A stretch of DNA of 64,000 nt from Roseovarius sp. TE539 (GTDB lineage Bacteria; Pseudomonadota; Alphaproteobacteria; Rhodobacterales; Rhodobacteraceae). The translations under genes were made by a program, and so were the position numbers. The stretch lies in NCBI RefSeq assembly GCF_003298505.1, contig NZ_QNGB01000013.1, positions 1 through 64,000 on the forward strand, given 5' to 3'. Position 1 is the first letter of the stretch; each line of letters opens with the position of its first letter. Shown here piece by piece: positions 41,262 through 50,260 of this stretch. A model generated the notes under the pieces. That model saw only the letters and a program-made list of their open reading frames with translations, ran no database searches and had not been told where the DNA came from.

Positions 41262-44234
41262 TTATTTTTCGGTAAACTTCAATTCAATACGACGGTTCTG
41301 AGCCCGCGCTGCGGCCGTGTCCGCCGTGTTGATGGGTTGATACTCGCCGAAACCGTTGGCCGACAAGCGTTCCGGCGCGATCCCCAACGCATCGATCATG
41401 TACCGTACCACGGAAAGGGCCCGCGCCTGGCTCAGTTCCCAGTTGTCCTCGAACTCGGCACCCTCTCGAATTTTAACGTTGTCGGTGTGCCCGTCCACCT
41501 GGATGACCCAGTCGATGCCGGCCGGAATTTCGTCGGTCACGTTCCGCAATATCTGTGCCACCTTGGCGACTTCGCGTTCGCCGTCTGCCGAAAGATCAGC
41601 CTCGCCCGGTGCGAAAAGAACCTCGGACGAGAAAACGAAACGATCGCCCTCGATCCGGATACCTTCCTGTGCGCCCAGGATGTCACGCAGCCGGCCGAAA
41701 AATTCCGACCGGTACTTCTCGAGATCTTCCTTCTGCTCCTCCAGCCGTTTGCGTTTCTCTTCCTCCAGCTTGCTCTTTTCTTCTGCGAGCCGGCGTTTTT
41801 CTTCCGCCAGGCGCTGTTTTTCTTCGGCAAGTTGACGGCGTTTGCGCTCTTCCGCGGCGGCGCGTGCCAGCGCCGCGTTAAGGTCCTGTCCGAGGGTCTG
41901 GATCTGCACTTCAGCCGCGGCATCGCGAATTTTCGCATCGTCAAGCAGCGCGCGCAGTTCCGAAAGCTGGGTGCGCAGAGCGGAAACCTGACGATTGAGC
42001 AGTGCCTGTTCACGCCGCGCGGCCTCGGCCATGTCCTCCTGTTCGGCCAGCTTCTCACGGGCTTCGGCCAGCAAGGCCGCACGTTCCTCTGCCTTGCTCA
42101 GCTCCTCGGCGACCCTTTGCTCGGCCGAAAGCTTGGCAGCGAGGGCCGCGGCAAGCCTCTGACGCACTTCCTCGGCCGATAGCGCGATATCCTCGGAGGC
42201 CGCGCGTGCCTCTGCCAGCGCCCTTTGCGTTTCCTCCAGTTCCGTTTCGGAGGCTTCCAGGCGGGCGCGCAAATCCGCAATCAGGTCTTCCTGCTTGGTC
42301 GTCTCGCTTTCGGCCTGTGTCTTCGCCGCGAGCGCCGCAGCCAGCCGTTGGCGCACCTCCTCGGCCGTCAGGGTCATCTCCTCGGATGCGGCGCGTGCCG
42401 CAGCCAGGTCCTCACGCACGCGGGCAAGCTCGGCCTTGGCTTCGTCCAGCTGCAGGCGCAGGTCGGAAATCACGTCGGCGTTGTCCACAGCCTCGGTCTC
42501 CGCGGCGGTCTTGGCCGCAAGAGCCTCGGCCAGCCGTTCCTCGAGGTCTGAGCGGTCCTGCCGCAAATCCGCCAAGGTTTCCTCGCGCTCCGCGACAGCG
42601 TCCGCCAGCGCGGCCTCGGTTTCTGCCAGGCGGGTGCGCAACGCGGCGATTTCGCTGCTCTTGTCATCCACCTCTGCCAGCGCCCGCGCCAGACGCTCTT
42701 CCAGCCGCGTGCGACGGGATTCGAATTCGGCCTGCATCTCCTTGGTGCTCAGCCGGAATTCGGCCAGCTCCGCCTCCCGCTCGCTCAGGCGGGTACGAAG
42801 GTCCTCCGCCTCGGCGCCGGCTTGCCGGGCTTCGGCCACCGCTTGTGACAACTGCTGCTCCAGTGTCCGGGTTTCTGTGTCAAGGGTCTCGCGGGTCTGC
42901 TCCTGCGCTGCCAAGGCATCCGCGAGGGCCGTTTCCGTATCGGCAAGACGCGCGCGCAGGGCGTCCAGGGCCGCGGCCTTTTCCTCGGCATCGGCCAGAG
43001 CACGCGCAAGACGCTCTTCAAGCCCGGCCACCTGCGCCGCCATCTCGGCCTCGGTTTCGGCACTGGTTGCGCGCAGTTCCTTCAGCTTCGCCTCGGTGTC
43101 GCTCAGGCGCAGGCGCAGCCCTTCCGCGGCCTCGCGCTCCCCGGACGCGGCAGCCAGGGCGCGCGCAAGCTCGGCCTCCAGCGATTCAAGGCGCGTGGTG
43201 GCGGCGCGCATGTCCGCCTCGGCAGTGGTGAGCTGAGCACCCGCTTCGGTCAGGGCCGCCTGCAATTGCGCGATTTCCGCGGCCTGCGCATCAATCCGCG
43301 CGTTCCGGTCCTGCAGCACAGACTGCATTTCATCCCGCGCGACAAGAGCCTGTGCCAATTGCAGGTCCAGATCTTCTGTCGCGGCCTCGGCAGCGGCCAG
43401 CATGGTCAGGGTCTCTTCGGCCTTGCGCCGCTCTTCCTCGAGCGCCAGTGTCATCGCCGTCAGTTCGGCCTCGGCATTCTTCAGCTTTTCCTGAAGGGCC
43501 TGCGCGGCGGCGGCTTCGGCAAGGCGCGCCTTCTCCTCTTCGCTCAGTTGATCCTGAAGATCGGAAATCCGGTCCCCGAGTGCCGCCTGCGCTTCCTGTC
43601 CTTGTGCGTTCTGCCGGCGCAGATCGGCAATCATTGCCTCCAGCGCCTCGCGCTGAGCGGCCGCAAGCCTCGCTGCCTCGCTGCGGGCGTCGATTTCGTC
43701 ACGCAATTCCGCAAGGGCAAGCTGGGCCGCCTCCTGCCGGGAAAGAAGATCCTGCTTTTCGTCCTGCAGGTCGCTCTTTTCGTCTTCCAGGGTCGCGATA
43801 CGGCCCATCGCTTCGTCACGTTCAGCCAGAAGGCTGGCAACCTGTTCCTCGAAACTGGCGATACGGGATTGCGCATCCTCGAGGGCGGTTTCCTGCGCGG
43901 CCCTTTCGGCCCGAAGAGACGCGATCAGCGCGGTCTGCCTCTGCTCCCGCTCACGAGCATCGCCAAGCGTCGCCGTCAATTCCCCGACGCGCTGCTGGAG
44001 GTCTTCGTTGCGGTCCTGCTCCAGCCCCAGGGCCTGCGACAGCGCCGCCACCTCGGCAGAGAGTTCATCCAGCCGGGTTTCCTGCCCGGTGATCGTCTCG
44101 CGCAGGACGAACTGCACGATCATGAAAATGGACAGGACAAACATGAGGACCAGCAGGAGCCCCGTCATCGCATCCACGAAGCCGGGCCAGATCGACGATT
44201 GAAACCTCTGGCCGGTGCGCCGGGAGAGAGCCAT
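41262..44234 (-). CDS. MotB/OmpA-like stator partner with a giant periplasmic coiled coil
   Basis: A 990-residue inner-membrane-anchored protein. Residues 16-42 (WPGFVDAMTGLLLVLMFVLS) are a single transmembrane helix with an Asp at residue 21, in the position of the proton-carrying Asp of MotB and ZorB. Residues about 45-850 are nearly continuous heptad coiled coil rich in Ala, Glu, Leu and Arg, with tandem 63-residue repeats. Residues about 855-990 are an OmpA peptidoglycan-binding domain (VIQVDGHTDNVKI, NWELSQARALSVVRYM, AQNRRIELKF). The ATG at 44234 overlaps the channel-gene stop (TGATG) and follows GGAGGTGAG. It forms a two-gene unit with the MotA/ExbB-like gene. The output of this motor is unknown. 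Confidence 0.85.
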   Translation of the reverse strand: MALSRRTGQRFQSSIWPGFVDAMTGLLLVLMFVLSIFMIVQFVLRETITGQETRLDELSAEVAALSQALGLEQDRNEDLQQRVGELTATLGDAREREQRQTALIASLRAERAAQETALEDAQSRIASFEEQVASLLAERDEAMGRIATLEDEKSDLQDEKQDLLSRQEAAQLALAELRDEIDARSEAARLAAAQREALEAMIADLRRQNAQGQEAQAALGDRISDLQDQLSEEEKARLAEAAAAQALQEKLKNAEAELTAMTLALEEERRKAEETLTMLAAAEAATEDLDLQLAQALVARDEMQSVLQDRNARIDAQAAEIAQLQAALTEAGAQLTTAEADMRAATTRLESLEAELARALAAASGEREAAEGLRLRLSDTEAKLKELRATSAETEAEMAAQVAGLEERLARALADAEEKAAALDALRARLADTETALADALAAQEQTRETLDTETRTLEQQLSQAVAEARQAGAEAEDLRTRLSEREAELAEFRLSTKEMQAEFESRRTRLEERLARALAEVDDKSSEIAALRTRLAETEAALADAVAEREETLADLRQDRSDLEERLAEALAAKTAAETEAVDNADVISDLRLQLDEAKAELARVREDLAAARAASEEMTLTAEEVRQRLAAALAAKTQAESETTKQEDLIADLRARLEASETELEETQRALAEARAASEDIALSAEEVRQRLAAALAAKLSAEQRVAEELSKAEERAALLAEAREKLAEQEDMAEAARREQALLNRQVSALRTQLSELRALLDDAKIRDAAAEVQIQTLGQDLNAALARAAAEERKRRQLAEEKQRLAEEKRRLAEEKSKLEEEKRKRLEEQKEDLEKYRSEFFGRLRDILGAQEGIRIEGDRFVFSSEVLFAPGEADLSADGEREVAKVAQILRNVTDEIPAGIDWVIQVDGHTDNVKIREGAEFEDNWELSQARALSVVRYMIDALGIAPERLSANGFGEYQPINTADTAAARAQNRRIELKFTEK

Positions 44235-45457
44235 CACTCACCTCCAGGATCCTTCGGGGAGACGACGGGCTGCGTCTTGCCCCGACCCCGCGAAGGCCCG
44301 CGTGGCTGCGACAGCGCCCGCGACAGCGCCGCCAGATCCGTGCGCAGTTCCGTCATTGTTTCCTGCCGGCCCGCGCTGATCTCCTCGAGAATACGGAGCA
44401 TCTGCACATCTATCGAGCGCAGGCGCATCCGGCTTTCGGCATCAAGACCCTCGCCACCCTCGGATGCACGGGCATCCATCCGTTCGATCAATTGCTCCTG
44501 ACCTTCGGCGACCCGCAGAAGTGTCGCGTTGAGGGGGTTGGAATCGCTCATCCTGTGAGTCAGACGTTCGACCGAATCCGCCAGCACTCCAAGCTTCTCG
44601 TCGACCATGGCGCGGCTCACATCAGATTGCGTCATCATCTGCTGAAGCGATTCCATCTGCTCGCTCATCTGGTCGATGACACTGCCCACGAGGTTCTGTT
44701 CAAGCCCCCCCTCTCCATCGCCCGAAGAGAAGCCGACCCGGGTGATCGTCGACATCCACTCTTCCAGCTCACGGTAGAAGCGGTTCTGTCCGTGTCCCGC
44801 GAACAGTTCGAGAAGACCGACGACCAGCGATCCCGCCAGCCCGAGAAGCGACGAGGCAAAGGCCACACCCATGCCGCCAAGCTGTGTTTCCAGTCCCGTC
44901 ATCAGGCGGTTGAAGACATCCACACCGCCCTCGCCTTCCTGTGGCGCAAGGCTGCGGATCGTATCGACAACCGCCGGAACGGTGGTCGCCAGCCCGTAGA
45001 ACGTGCCAAGCAGACCCAGAAAGATGAGCAGGTTGACGATGTAGCGCGTGATCTCGCGCGCCTCGTCGATGCGCTGCGCCACGGAATCGAGGATCGACCG
45101 GGCCGAGGTCGAGGCGATCTGCATGCGCTTGCCGCGCGCCCGCAACAAGGTGGCCAGAGGCGCCAGCAGCCGCGGTGCCTTGGTCATCTCGTGACCCGGA
45201 TAATCGGCAACGAAGCCCTCGATCCAGCGCACCGAGCCGATCAACTGGAAGACCTGCCAGAAACAGGCCAGCACACCGATGACGAAGACAAAAAAGATGA
45301 ACCCGTTGAGGTACGGGTTCGCCTCGAACACGGGCAACACCCGCGGCAGGGCCACGAAGGCACCAAACCCGGTCAGTGCCAGAACGATCAGCATCAGCAT
45401 GATCTGGCGCACGGGGTGGGTGAATTGCGGCTCGACCTCGCGGCCCGGCTGGTCCAT
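44234..45457 (-). CDS. MotA/TolQ/ExbB-family proton channel protein
   Basis: A 407-residue inner-membrane protein. Two helices near the N-terminus (QIMLMLIVLALTGFGAFVAL; GFIFFVFVIGVLACFWQVFQ) precede the conserved MotA/ExbB core: ARYIV-type NLLIFLGLLGTFYGLATTVP and LGGMGVAFASSLLGLAGSLV. The C-terminal third is a soluble helical tail (QMSEQMESLQQMMTQSDV and more) in the cytoplasm. MDQPGREVEP at 45457 is the chosen start, with GGGAG upstream. It is coupled by one-base overlap to the long OmpA-like partner, with which it should form a proton-driven stator complex. No flagellar, tol or ton genes are adjacent. Confidence 0.85.
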   Translation of the reverse strand: MDQPGREVEPQFTHPVRQIMLMLIVLALTGFGAFVALPRVLPVFEANPYLNGFIFFVFVIGVLACFWQVFQLIGSVRWIEGFVADYPGHEMTKAPRLLAPLATLLRARGKRMQIASTSARSILDSVAQRIDEAREITRYIVNLLIFLGLLGTFYGLATTVPAVVDTIRSLAPQEGEGGVDVFNRLMTGLETQLGGMGVAFASSLLGLAGSLVVGLLELFAGHGQNRFYRELEEWMSTITRVGFSSGDGEGGLEQNLVGSVIDQMSEQMESLQQMMTQSDVSRAMVDEKLGVLADSVERLTHRMSDSNPLNATLLRVAEGQEQLIERMDARASEGGEGLDAESRMRLRSIDVQMLRILEEISAGRQETMTELRTDLAALSRALSQPRGPSRGRGKTQPVVSPKDPGGE

Positions 45458-45522
45458 ATGGACGCTCCCGACACTAATTTGTTGGCGCAACTCTACGCGT
45501 TGCGGCTAGTCAAGCCAAGGAT

Positions 45523-46053
45523 TTATCCGCTCAGCGCCCTCACGCGGCGGGACAGCCACTCCAGATCGGGATCGTCGATACCCAACTCCCTGAGATGTGC
45601 AAAAGTATTGTGCAAGTATTCAGAGTTCGGGCCGCGCCCTCCATGTGCCGCAGCAATGATCCTGGCCTGTTCTTCCAGCTCCAGCGTGCCACAGTATTGA
45701 ACGTGCCGAGGGTCGATCACGTACGTCACCGCCTCCACTGACCTGCCATCGGCAAGGCGGATCGGAAGCCGTTTTTCCAGATACGCCGCCGAGACCAGTT
45801 CGCGTTCCCGCAGGTATTCGATAACCTCGTTCCGCTTGCACGGGGACACCGACATCCCGACACCGTGGCACTGTGCCCCCTCGACCGCATCCAGCGCAAG
45901 AACCAGGCCGGGATTTTCGACAGTCCCGCGATGATGGATGCTGCGCATGCAGAAACTGCGTGCGTAACCCGGCAACGTCGCGACAAGCTGTTCCTCGACC
46001 TCGAAACCGGGGTTCCAAACCAGCGATCCATACCCGAACACCCACATGCTCAT
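45523..46053 (-). CDS. chaC: glutathione-specific gamma-glutamylcyclotransferase (ChaC family)
   Basis: A 176-residue enzyme that cleaves glutathione to 5-oxoproline and Cys-Gly. The N-terminal MWVFGYGSLVWNPGF carries the YGSLVW signature, the catalytic Glu is in RERELVSAAYLEKRLPI, and the family block AVTYVIDPRHVQYCG follows. Start at 46053 with GGAAGGAAC upstream; a second in-frame ATG at 46047 is possible. It lies 65 bases downstream of the proton-channel gene on the same strand and could be read through from it. Confidence 0.92.
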   Translation of the reverse strand: MSMWVFGYGSLVWNPGFEVEEQLVATLPGYARSFCMRSIHHRGTVENPGLVLALDAVEGAQCHGVGMSVSPCKRNEVIEYLRERELVSAAYLEKRLPIRLADGRSVEAVTYVIDPRHVQYCGTLELEEQARIIAAAHGGRGPNSEYLHNTFAHLRELGIDDPDLEWLSRRVRALSG

Positions 46054-46119
46054 AAATGCTGTTCCTTCCCGTTTGCGGCCTGTAAACACCATCGGGACGC
46101 GGCAGGAAAGGGGCGTTTC

Positions 46120-47124
46120 ATGCGATTGCTGCTTACAGGCATCCTTCTGGCGGCCGCCGCCTGGTCGGGGTATTGGTTCTGGGGGGCGGCCACCACCCGG
46201 GGCGCGATGGAGGACTGGTTTCAAGCCCGCCGCGGCGACGGCTGGGTTGCCGCATATGACAATCTGGCAGTGCGCGGTTTTCCCAATCGTTTTGACATCA
46301 GCTTCAGCAACCTGTCCCTCGCGGACCCCGACACGGGCCTGGCCTGGGACGCGCCTTTCTTTCAGGTCCTGGCACTCAGTTACCGGCCCAACCACGTGAT
46401 CGCGGTATGGCCGGACAACCAGAAGCTTGCCACCCCCTTCCGCAAATACGGCATCCAGAACGACGACATGCGCGCCAGCTTCGTCTTTCGCCCCGGTGTC
46501 CGGCTTGAGGTCGAGCGCGGCACGCTGACCACCAACAACCTGCGCATCAATCCCGGCAGCAAATACGAAGAAAGCGTGATTTCGGACCTGACCCTCGCGG
46601 CGGAACACGCACCGGCGGATGCATCCGCCACCTACCGCCTGGGTCTTTCGGCGGACGGATTCGCCCCACCGCAGGACCTGCGCGACAGGATTGCCGTGCG
46701 GGACCTGCCGGAAACGCTGAATGCTCTCTCCGCCGATCTGACGGTGCGCTTCGACAAACCATGGGATCGACGCGCGATCGAGGAGGCACGACCCCAGCCG
46801 CGCCACTTATTCCTGCGCCTGGCAGAGGCCCGTTGGGGGCATCTGGAGCTTCAGGCGGCCGGTGAGCTCGATGTCGGAAGCGACGGCATTCCGGAAGGCA
46901 CGATCACGATCAAAGCCCGCAATTGGCCGGAAATCATGAAACTTGCCAGGTCGTCACGGGCGCTGCCCGAAGCCATGCTTGGGCCGCTGGAACGCGGGCT
47001 TTCGTTGTTGTCGCGGATGTCGGGAAATCCGCGCACTCTGGATATTCCGCTGCGATTCTCCGGTGGTGACGTGAGCATCGGCCCGATTCCCGTCATGGCG
47101 GCGCCGGTATTGCGCATCAGATAG
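46120..47124 (+). CDS. DUF2125 domain-containing protein
   Basis: A 334-residue protein with an N-terminal membrane anchor or signal (LLTGILLAAAAWSGYWFWGA) and the DUF2125 body (VRGFPNRFDISFSNLSLADP, QVLALSYRPNHVIAVWPDNQ, IDIPLRFSGGDVSIGPIP at the end). DUF2125 proteins are alphaproteobacterial, periplasm-facing and of unknown function; their beta-rich composition resembles AsmA-like lipid-transfer barrels, which is an inference. Divergent from chaC. Confidence 0.85.
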   Translation: MRLLLTGILLAAAAWSGYWFWGAATTRGAMEDWFQARRGDGWVAAYDNLAVRGFPNRFDISFSNLSLADPDTGLAWDAPFFQVLALSYRPNHVIAVWPDNQKLATPFRKYGIQNDDMRASFVFRPGVRLEVERGTLTTNNLRINPGSKYEESVISDLTLAAEHAPADASATYRLGLSADGFAPPQDLRDRIAVRDLPETLNALSADLTVRFDKPWDRRAIEEARPQPRHLFLRLAEARWGHLELQAAGELDVGSDGIPEGTITIKARNWPEIMKLARSSRALPEAMLGPLERGLSLLSRMSGNPRTLDIPLRFSGGDVSIGPIPVMAAPVLRIR

Positions 47125-47181
47125 TCACAGGTGATGGTTTCAGTATTGCCGGTCGGGTGCTCGCGCGGTTATCACGAACAT

Positions 47182-47538
47182 ATGAACGGTTGGCTGACAC
47201 GCGCATTCGTCACGGTTCTCGTGACCCTTGCCATTCTGGCGCCTCAGGGCGCGGGGCTTGCGGCGCTGTCGGGTCTGGCCGACGGTCGGGTGATGGTGAT
47301 CTGCACGGGTGACGGGTTGCGCACCATCCGGATCGGCGCCGACGGAGAGCCTGCGGATATCTCCGACGAGTCCGAATACTGCGCCATGACACAGGCGGTG
47401 GACACCGCGAACGCGGTGGTGCCGCCATCCGCCCACACACGGCTCCCCGCAAGGTTCCGACCGGTCCGGCCGCGCATGGCCCGGCCCTTGCAGCAGTCCT
47501 ACCCACCCTCGTTTCCCCGTGCTCCGCCCGCCGTTTGA
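47182..47538 (+). CDS. small secreted protein next to copper genes (DUF2946-like)
   Basis: A 118-residue protein with a signal peptide (RAFVTVLVTLAILAPQGAGLA). The mature part has VMVICTGDGLRTIRIGADGE and a second Cys in ESEYCAM, then a Pro/Arg-rich tail. The CTG.G...I..D.NG-like block and two cysteines recall DUF2946 proteins found beside copper chaperone genes; the match is partial. The ATG at 47182 lacks a strong ribosome binding site. It lies 81 bases before the PCuAC gene and probably belongs to the same copper unit. Confidence 0.6.
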   Translation: MNGWLTRAFVTVLVTLAILAPQGAGLAALSGLADGRVMVICTGDGLRTIRIGADGEPADISDESEYCAMTQAVDTANAVVPPSAHTRLPARFRPVRPRMARPLQQSYPPSFPRAPPAV

Positions 47539-47619
47539 AGACATTAACGATGACCCCTTCCAGTTCTCCGCCGGACCTGTCCGGAGGGAACTACACGACT
47601 TCAAACCGGAGAGACACAA

Positions 47620-48096
47620 ATGAAGACTGTTATTGCAACCGCCCTCGCACTCGCGGTGCCGGGTCTTGCCGCGGCGCATGACTACATCCTCGGCGACCTC
47701 GAGATCATCCACCCGCGGATATTCGAAACCGCCGCGACAGCCAAGGCCGGCGGCGGCTACGTGACCATTGCGAATGAAGGCGGGACGGCCGACGCGCTGA
47801 TCGGTGTCGATGCTGACTTCCCCAAGGTCATGCTTCACCGATCAACCGAGGAAGACGGCGTGATGCGCATGCGGCATGTTGACGAGATCTCGCTGCCTGC
47901 GGGAGAGATCGTGGAGCTGGCGCCGGGTGGTTACCACGTGATGTTCATGGGGCTTTCCGAACCTCTGGAAGCAGGTGACGAGGTGCCGGCGACGCTCAGG
48001 TTTGAGAAAGCGGGCGACCTGGAGATCATGTTCAAGGTGATCGAACGCACCGGCCATATGGATCACGACAGCATGCAGGGCTCCGGCAGCGAGTAA
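47620..48096 (+). CDS. periplasmic copper chaperone PCu(A)C
   Basis: A 158-residue exported protein (signal VIATALALAVPGLAAAHD). The copper(I)-binding set is present: PKVMLHRSTEEDGVMRMRHV supplies H..M, and GGYHVMFMGLSEPLEAGD supplies the downstream HVMF/HXM pair. Members deliver copper to the Cu-A site of cytochrome oxidase or buffer periplasmic copper. A Met/His-rich tail (RTGHMDHDSM) adds further possible ligands. Followed by a barrel-like protein with a similar Met/His bias. Confidence 0.9.
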   Translation: MKTVIATALALAVPGLAAAHDYILGDLEIIHPRIFETAATAKAGGGYVTIANEGGTADALIGVDADFPKVMLHRSTEEDGVMRMRHVDEISLPAGEIVELAPGGYHVMFMGLSEPLEAGDEVPATLRFEKAGDLEIMFKVIERTGHMDHDSMQGSGSE

Positions 48097-48177
48097 CCTG
48101 CCGCTGCCCCGACCTTTCTGAGTTCACAACCAGCCCTGAACGTGTGCCAAGGCACACGAACGGGTGAGGATTATCAA

Positions 48178-49278
48178 ATGAAATACAAACTCGTTGCGGC
48201 CCTGGCCGCTTGCCTTGCGCCCTGCGCATCCATCGCCATTGCCGATGCCGGTCATGGCGGAAACACCGCGGCAAACCAGCCCTTGCGCGCCGATGGTCAC
48301 GCACCAATCGGAGTGATGGGCGATCATCGCCATTCCACAGGGGAAGTCATGCTTTCCTACAGGTTCATGCGCATGGACATGGCCGGCAACCAGATCGGCA
48401 CCACCGGCATATCCCCGACCGCAATCGCGACCAGCCTGCCCAACCGTTTTGCCGGCATGCCCGGCCAGCCGCCGACATTGCGGATCGTGCCCACCGAGAT
48501 GGAGATGGACATGCACATGTTCGGCGCGATGTATGCCCCCAATGACCGTATGACGCTGATGGCGATGGTGCCGATCCTGCGAAAATCCATGAACCACCTG
48601 ACCTTCTCGGGTGCGGCCGGCCCCACGGTCCTGGGAGGATTCAATGTCAAGACAGAGGGCCTGGGCGATATCAAGGCCTCGGCGCTTGTCGGGTTGTGGA
48701 CAGGCGGCAACAGCGCGCTTCACGCCAATCTCGGCCTGAGCCTGCCAACAGGTTCAATCACCGAGACACACCGGATCCTGACGCCGATGGGCATGCGCCC
48801 CACGGTGCGGGTGCCTTATGCAATGCAGTTGGGTTCGGGCACGTTCGACCTGCTGCCCGGCATCACTTATACAGGCAGGACCGGCGACACGGGGTATGGC
48901 GCGCAACTGTCAGGTGTGATCCGTCTTGGCGACAATGACGAAGGGTATTCCCTGGGCGACGAAATCCGGGCCAGTATCTGGGCGAGCCATCAACCTGTGC
49001 CGGCAATCTCCTTTTCCGGACGTGTCGAGGCAAAATCGGTGGGCCGCATTGACGGTCGGGACATGTCGATCATGGGCCCGGTCCAGACAGCCGATCCACG
49101 CAACTACGGCGGCGAGACCGTGTCGCTTCACGCCGGGGTGAATTTCGTCGTGCAGAAGGGCGCCATGCGCGGCCACAGGTTCGCGATAGAAGCCGGGGTG
49201 CCGGTCTATCAGGACCTCAACGGCGTGCAGATGGAAACCGACTGGACCCTCACTGCCGGCTGGCAATACGCCTTCTGA
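48178..49278 (+). CDS. Met/His-rich outer-membrane beta-barrel-like protein
   Basis: A 366-residue exported protein with a signal peptide (LVAALAACLAPCASIAIADA). Next comes a His-rich stretch (GHGGNTAANQPLRADGHAPI, then GVMGDHRHSTGEVML) and a Met-cluster (FMRMDMAGN, TEMEMDMHMFGAMYAPNDRM). The rest has alternating strands ending WTLTAGWQYAF, with the terminal aromatic residue of outer-membrane barrels. It resembles the 'transporter' proteins seen beside copper chaperone genes. The Met/His ligands suggest copper binding at the outer membrane. Direct evidence for transport is absent. Confidence 0.7.
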   Translation: MKYKLVAALAACLAPCASIAIADAGHGGNTAANQPLRADGHAPIGVMGDHRHSTGEVMLSYRFMRMDMAGNQIGTTGISPTAIATSLPNRFAGMPGQPPTLRIVPTEMEMDMHMFGAMYAPNDRMTLMAMVPILRKSMNHLTFSGAAGPTVLGGFNVKTEGLGDIKASALVGLWTGGNSALHANLGLSLPTGSITETHRILTPMGMRPTVRVPYAMQLGSGTFDLLPGITYTGRTGDTGYGAQLSGVIRLGDNDEGYSLGDEIRASIWASHQPVPAISFSGRVEAKSVGRIDGRDMSIMGPVQTADPRNYGGETVSLHAGVNFVVQKGAMRGHRFAIEAGVPVYQDLNGVQMETDWTLTAGWQYAF

Positions 49279-49342
49279 TCCGAGGGCTCAGGTCCGTCCG
49301 GCCGGGTGTGCTTGCGGGCCACCACCGGGACCGGCACGAGGA

Positions 49343-50260
49343 TCAATCCCGACGCATCCTTCCGAAATCGGGTGCGTCGGTATCCTGACCGGCCTCGATG
49401 ATACCACGACGGATTGCACGCGTACGGGTGAAATAATCGTGCAGCAACGCGCCGTCTCCGGTGCGGATGGCGCGCTGCAATGCGAACAACTCTTCGGTGA
49501 ACCGGCCAAGGATCTCGAGCGTCGCGTCCTTGTTGTTGAGAAAGACATCGCGCCACATCACCGGATCGCTGGCCGCAATGCGGGTGAAATCGCGAAAACC
49601 CGCGGCGGAGTACTTGATCACTTCGCTGTCGGTCACGCGGCGCAGATCGTCGGCCACGCCCACCATGGTGTAGGCTATGAGGTGTGGCGCGTGGCTGGTC
49701 ACGGCCAGGACGAGATCATGATGATCCGCATCCATCTCCTCGGTATGGGCGCCCAGGCTCTGCCAGAAAGCGGACAGCCTTGCGACCTCTTCCGGCACGG
49801 TTCGCTCAGCAGGGACAATCAGGCAGAAACGTTCATCGAACAGAGTCGCGAAGCCGGATCGCGGACCCGAATGCTCGGTCCCCGCCAGCGGATGCGCGGG
49901 AATGAAATGCACACCATCGGGAATATGTGGCGCGACGGCCTCGAACACGGCCTTCTTGACCGACCCGACATCACTCACGCAGGCACCGGGTTTCAACGCC
50001 GGTGCGATCTCGGCGGCGACGTTTCCCATCGCACCGACAGGGACACAGAGGACCACCAGGTCGGCGCCGTGCACGGCCTCTGCCGCACTTTCGCAAATCT
50101 CGTCGCACAATCCGATCTCGCGCGCCGTGCGGCGGGTTTCCCCGGACCTGGCAAAGCCGGACACATGACCCGCGATACCTGCACGTTTGATCGCCCAGTA
50201 CATCGAGGAGGCGATCAGCCCCAATCCGATCAACGCAACGCGGTCATAGACCACCGTCAT
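49343..50260 (-). CDS. prephenate/arogenate dehydrogenase
   Basis: A 305-residue TyrA/TyrC-type enzyme that oxidatively decarboxylates prephenate (or arogenate) in tyrosine synthesis. NAD loop ALIGLGLIASSMYWAIKRAG, then VVLCVPVGAMGNVAAEIAPA, SDVGSVKKAVFEAVAPHIPD and the catalytic HPLAGTEHSGP. The start at 50260 overlaps the hisC stop by one base. It is coupled to an aminotransferase that may act in the same pathway. Confidence 0.95.
   Translation of the reverse strand: MTVVYDRVALIGLGLIASSMYWAIKRAGIAGHVSGFARSGETRRTAREIGLCDEICESAAEAVHGADLVVLCVPVGAMGNVAAEIAPALKPGACVSDVGSVKKAVFEAVAPHIPDGVHFIPAHPLAGTEHSGPRSGFATLFDERFCLIVPAERTVPEEVARLSAFWQSLGAHTEEMDADHHDLVLAVTSHAPHLIAYTMVGVADDLRRVTDSEVIKYSAAGFRDFTRIAASDPVMWRDVFLNNKDATLEILGRFTEELFALQRAIRTGDGALLHDYFTRTRAIRRGIIEAGQDTDAPDFGRMRRD

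Noticed and set aside
41262-45457. Zorya anti-phage system (ZorAB)
   Set aside because: The channel and MotB-like pair fit the superfamily, but no ZorC, ZorD or ZorE gene is adjacent and the long coil is on the wrong subunit. Kept as an unassigned motor instead.
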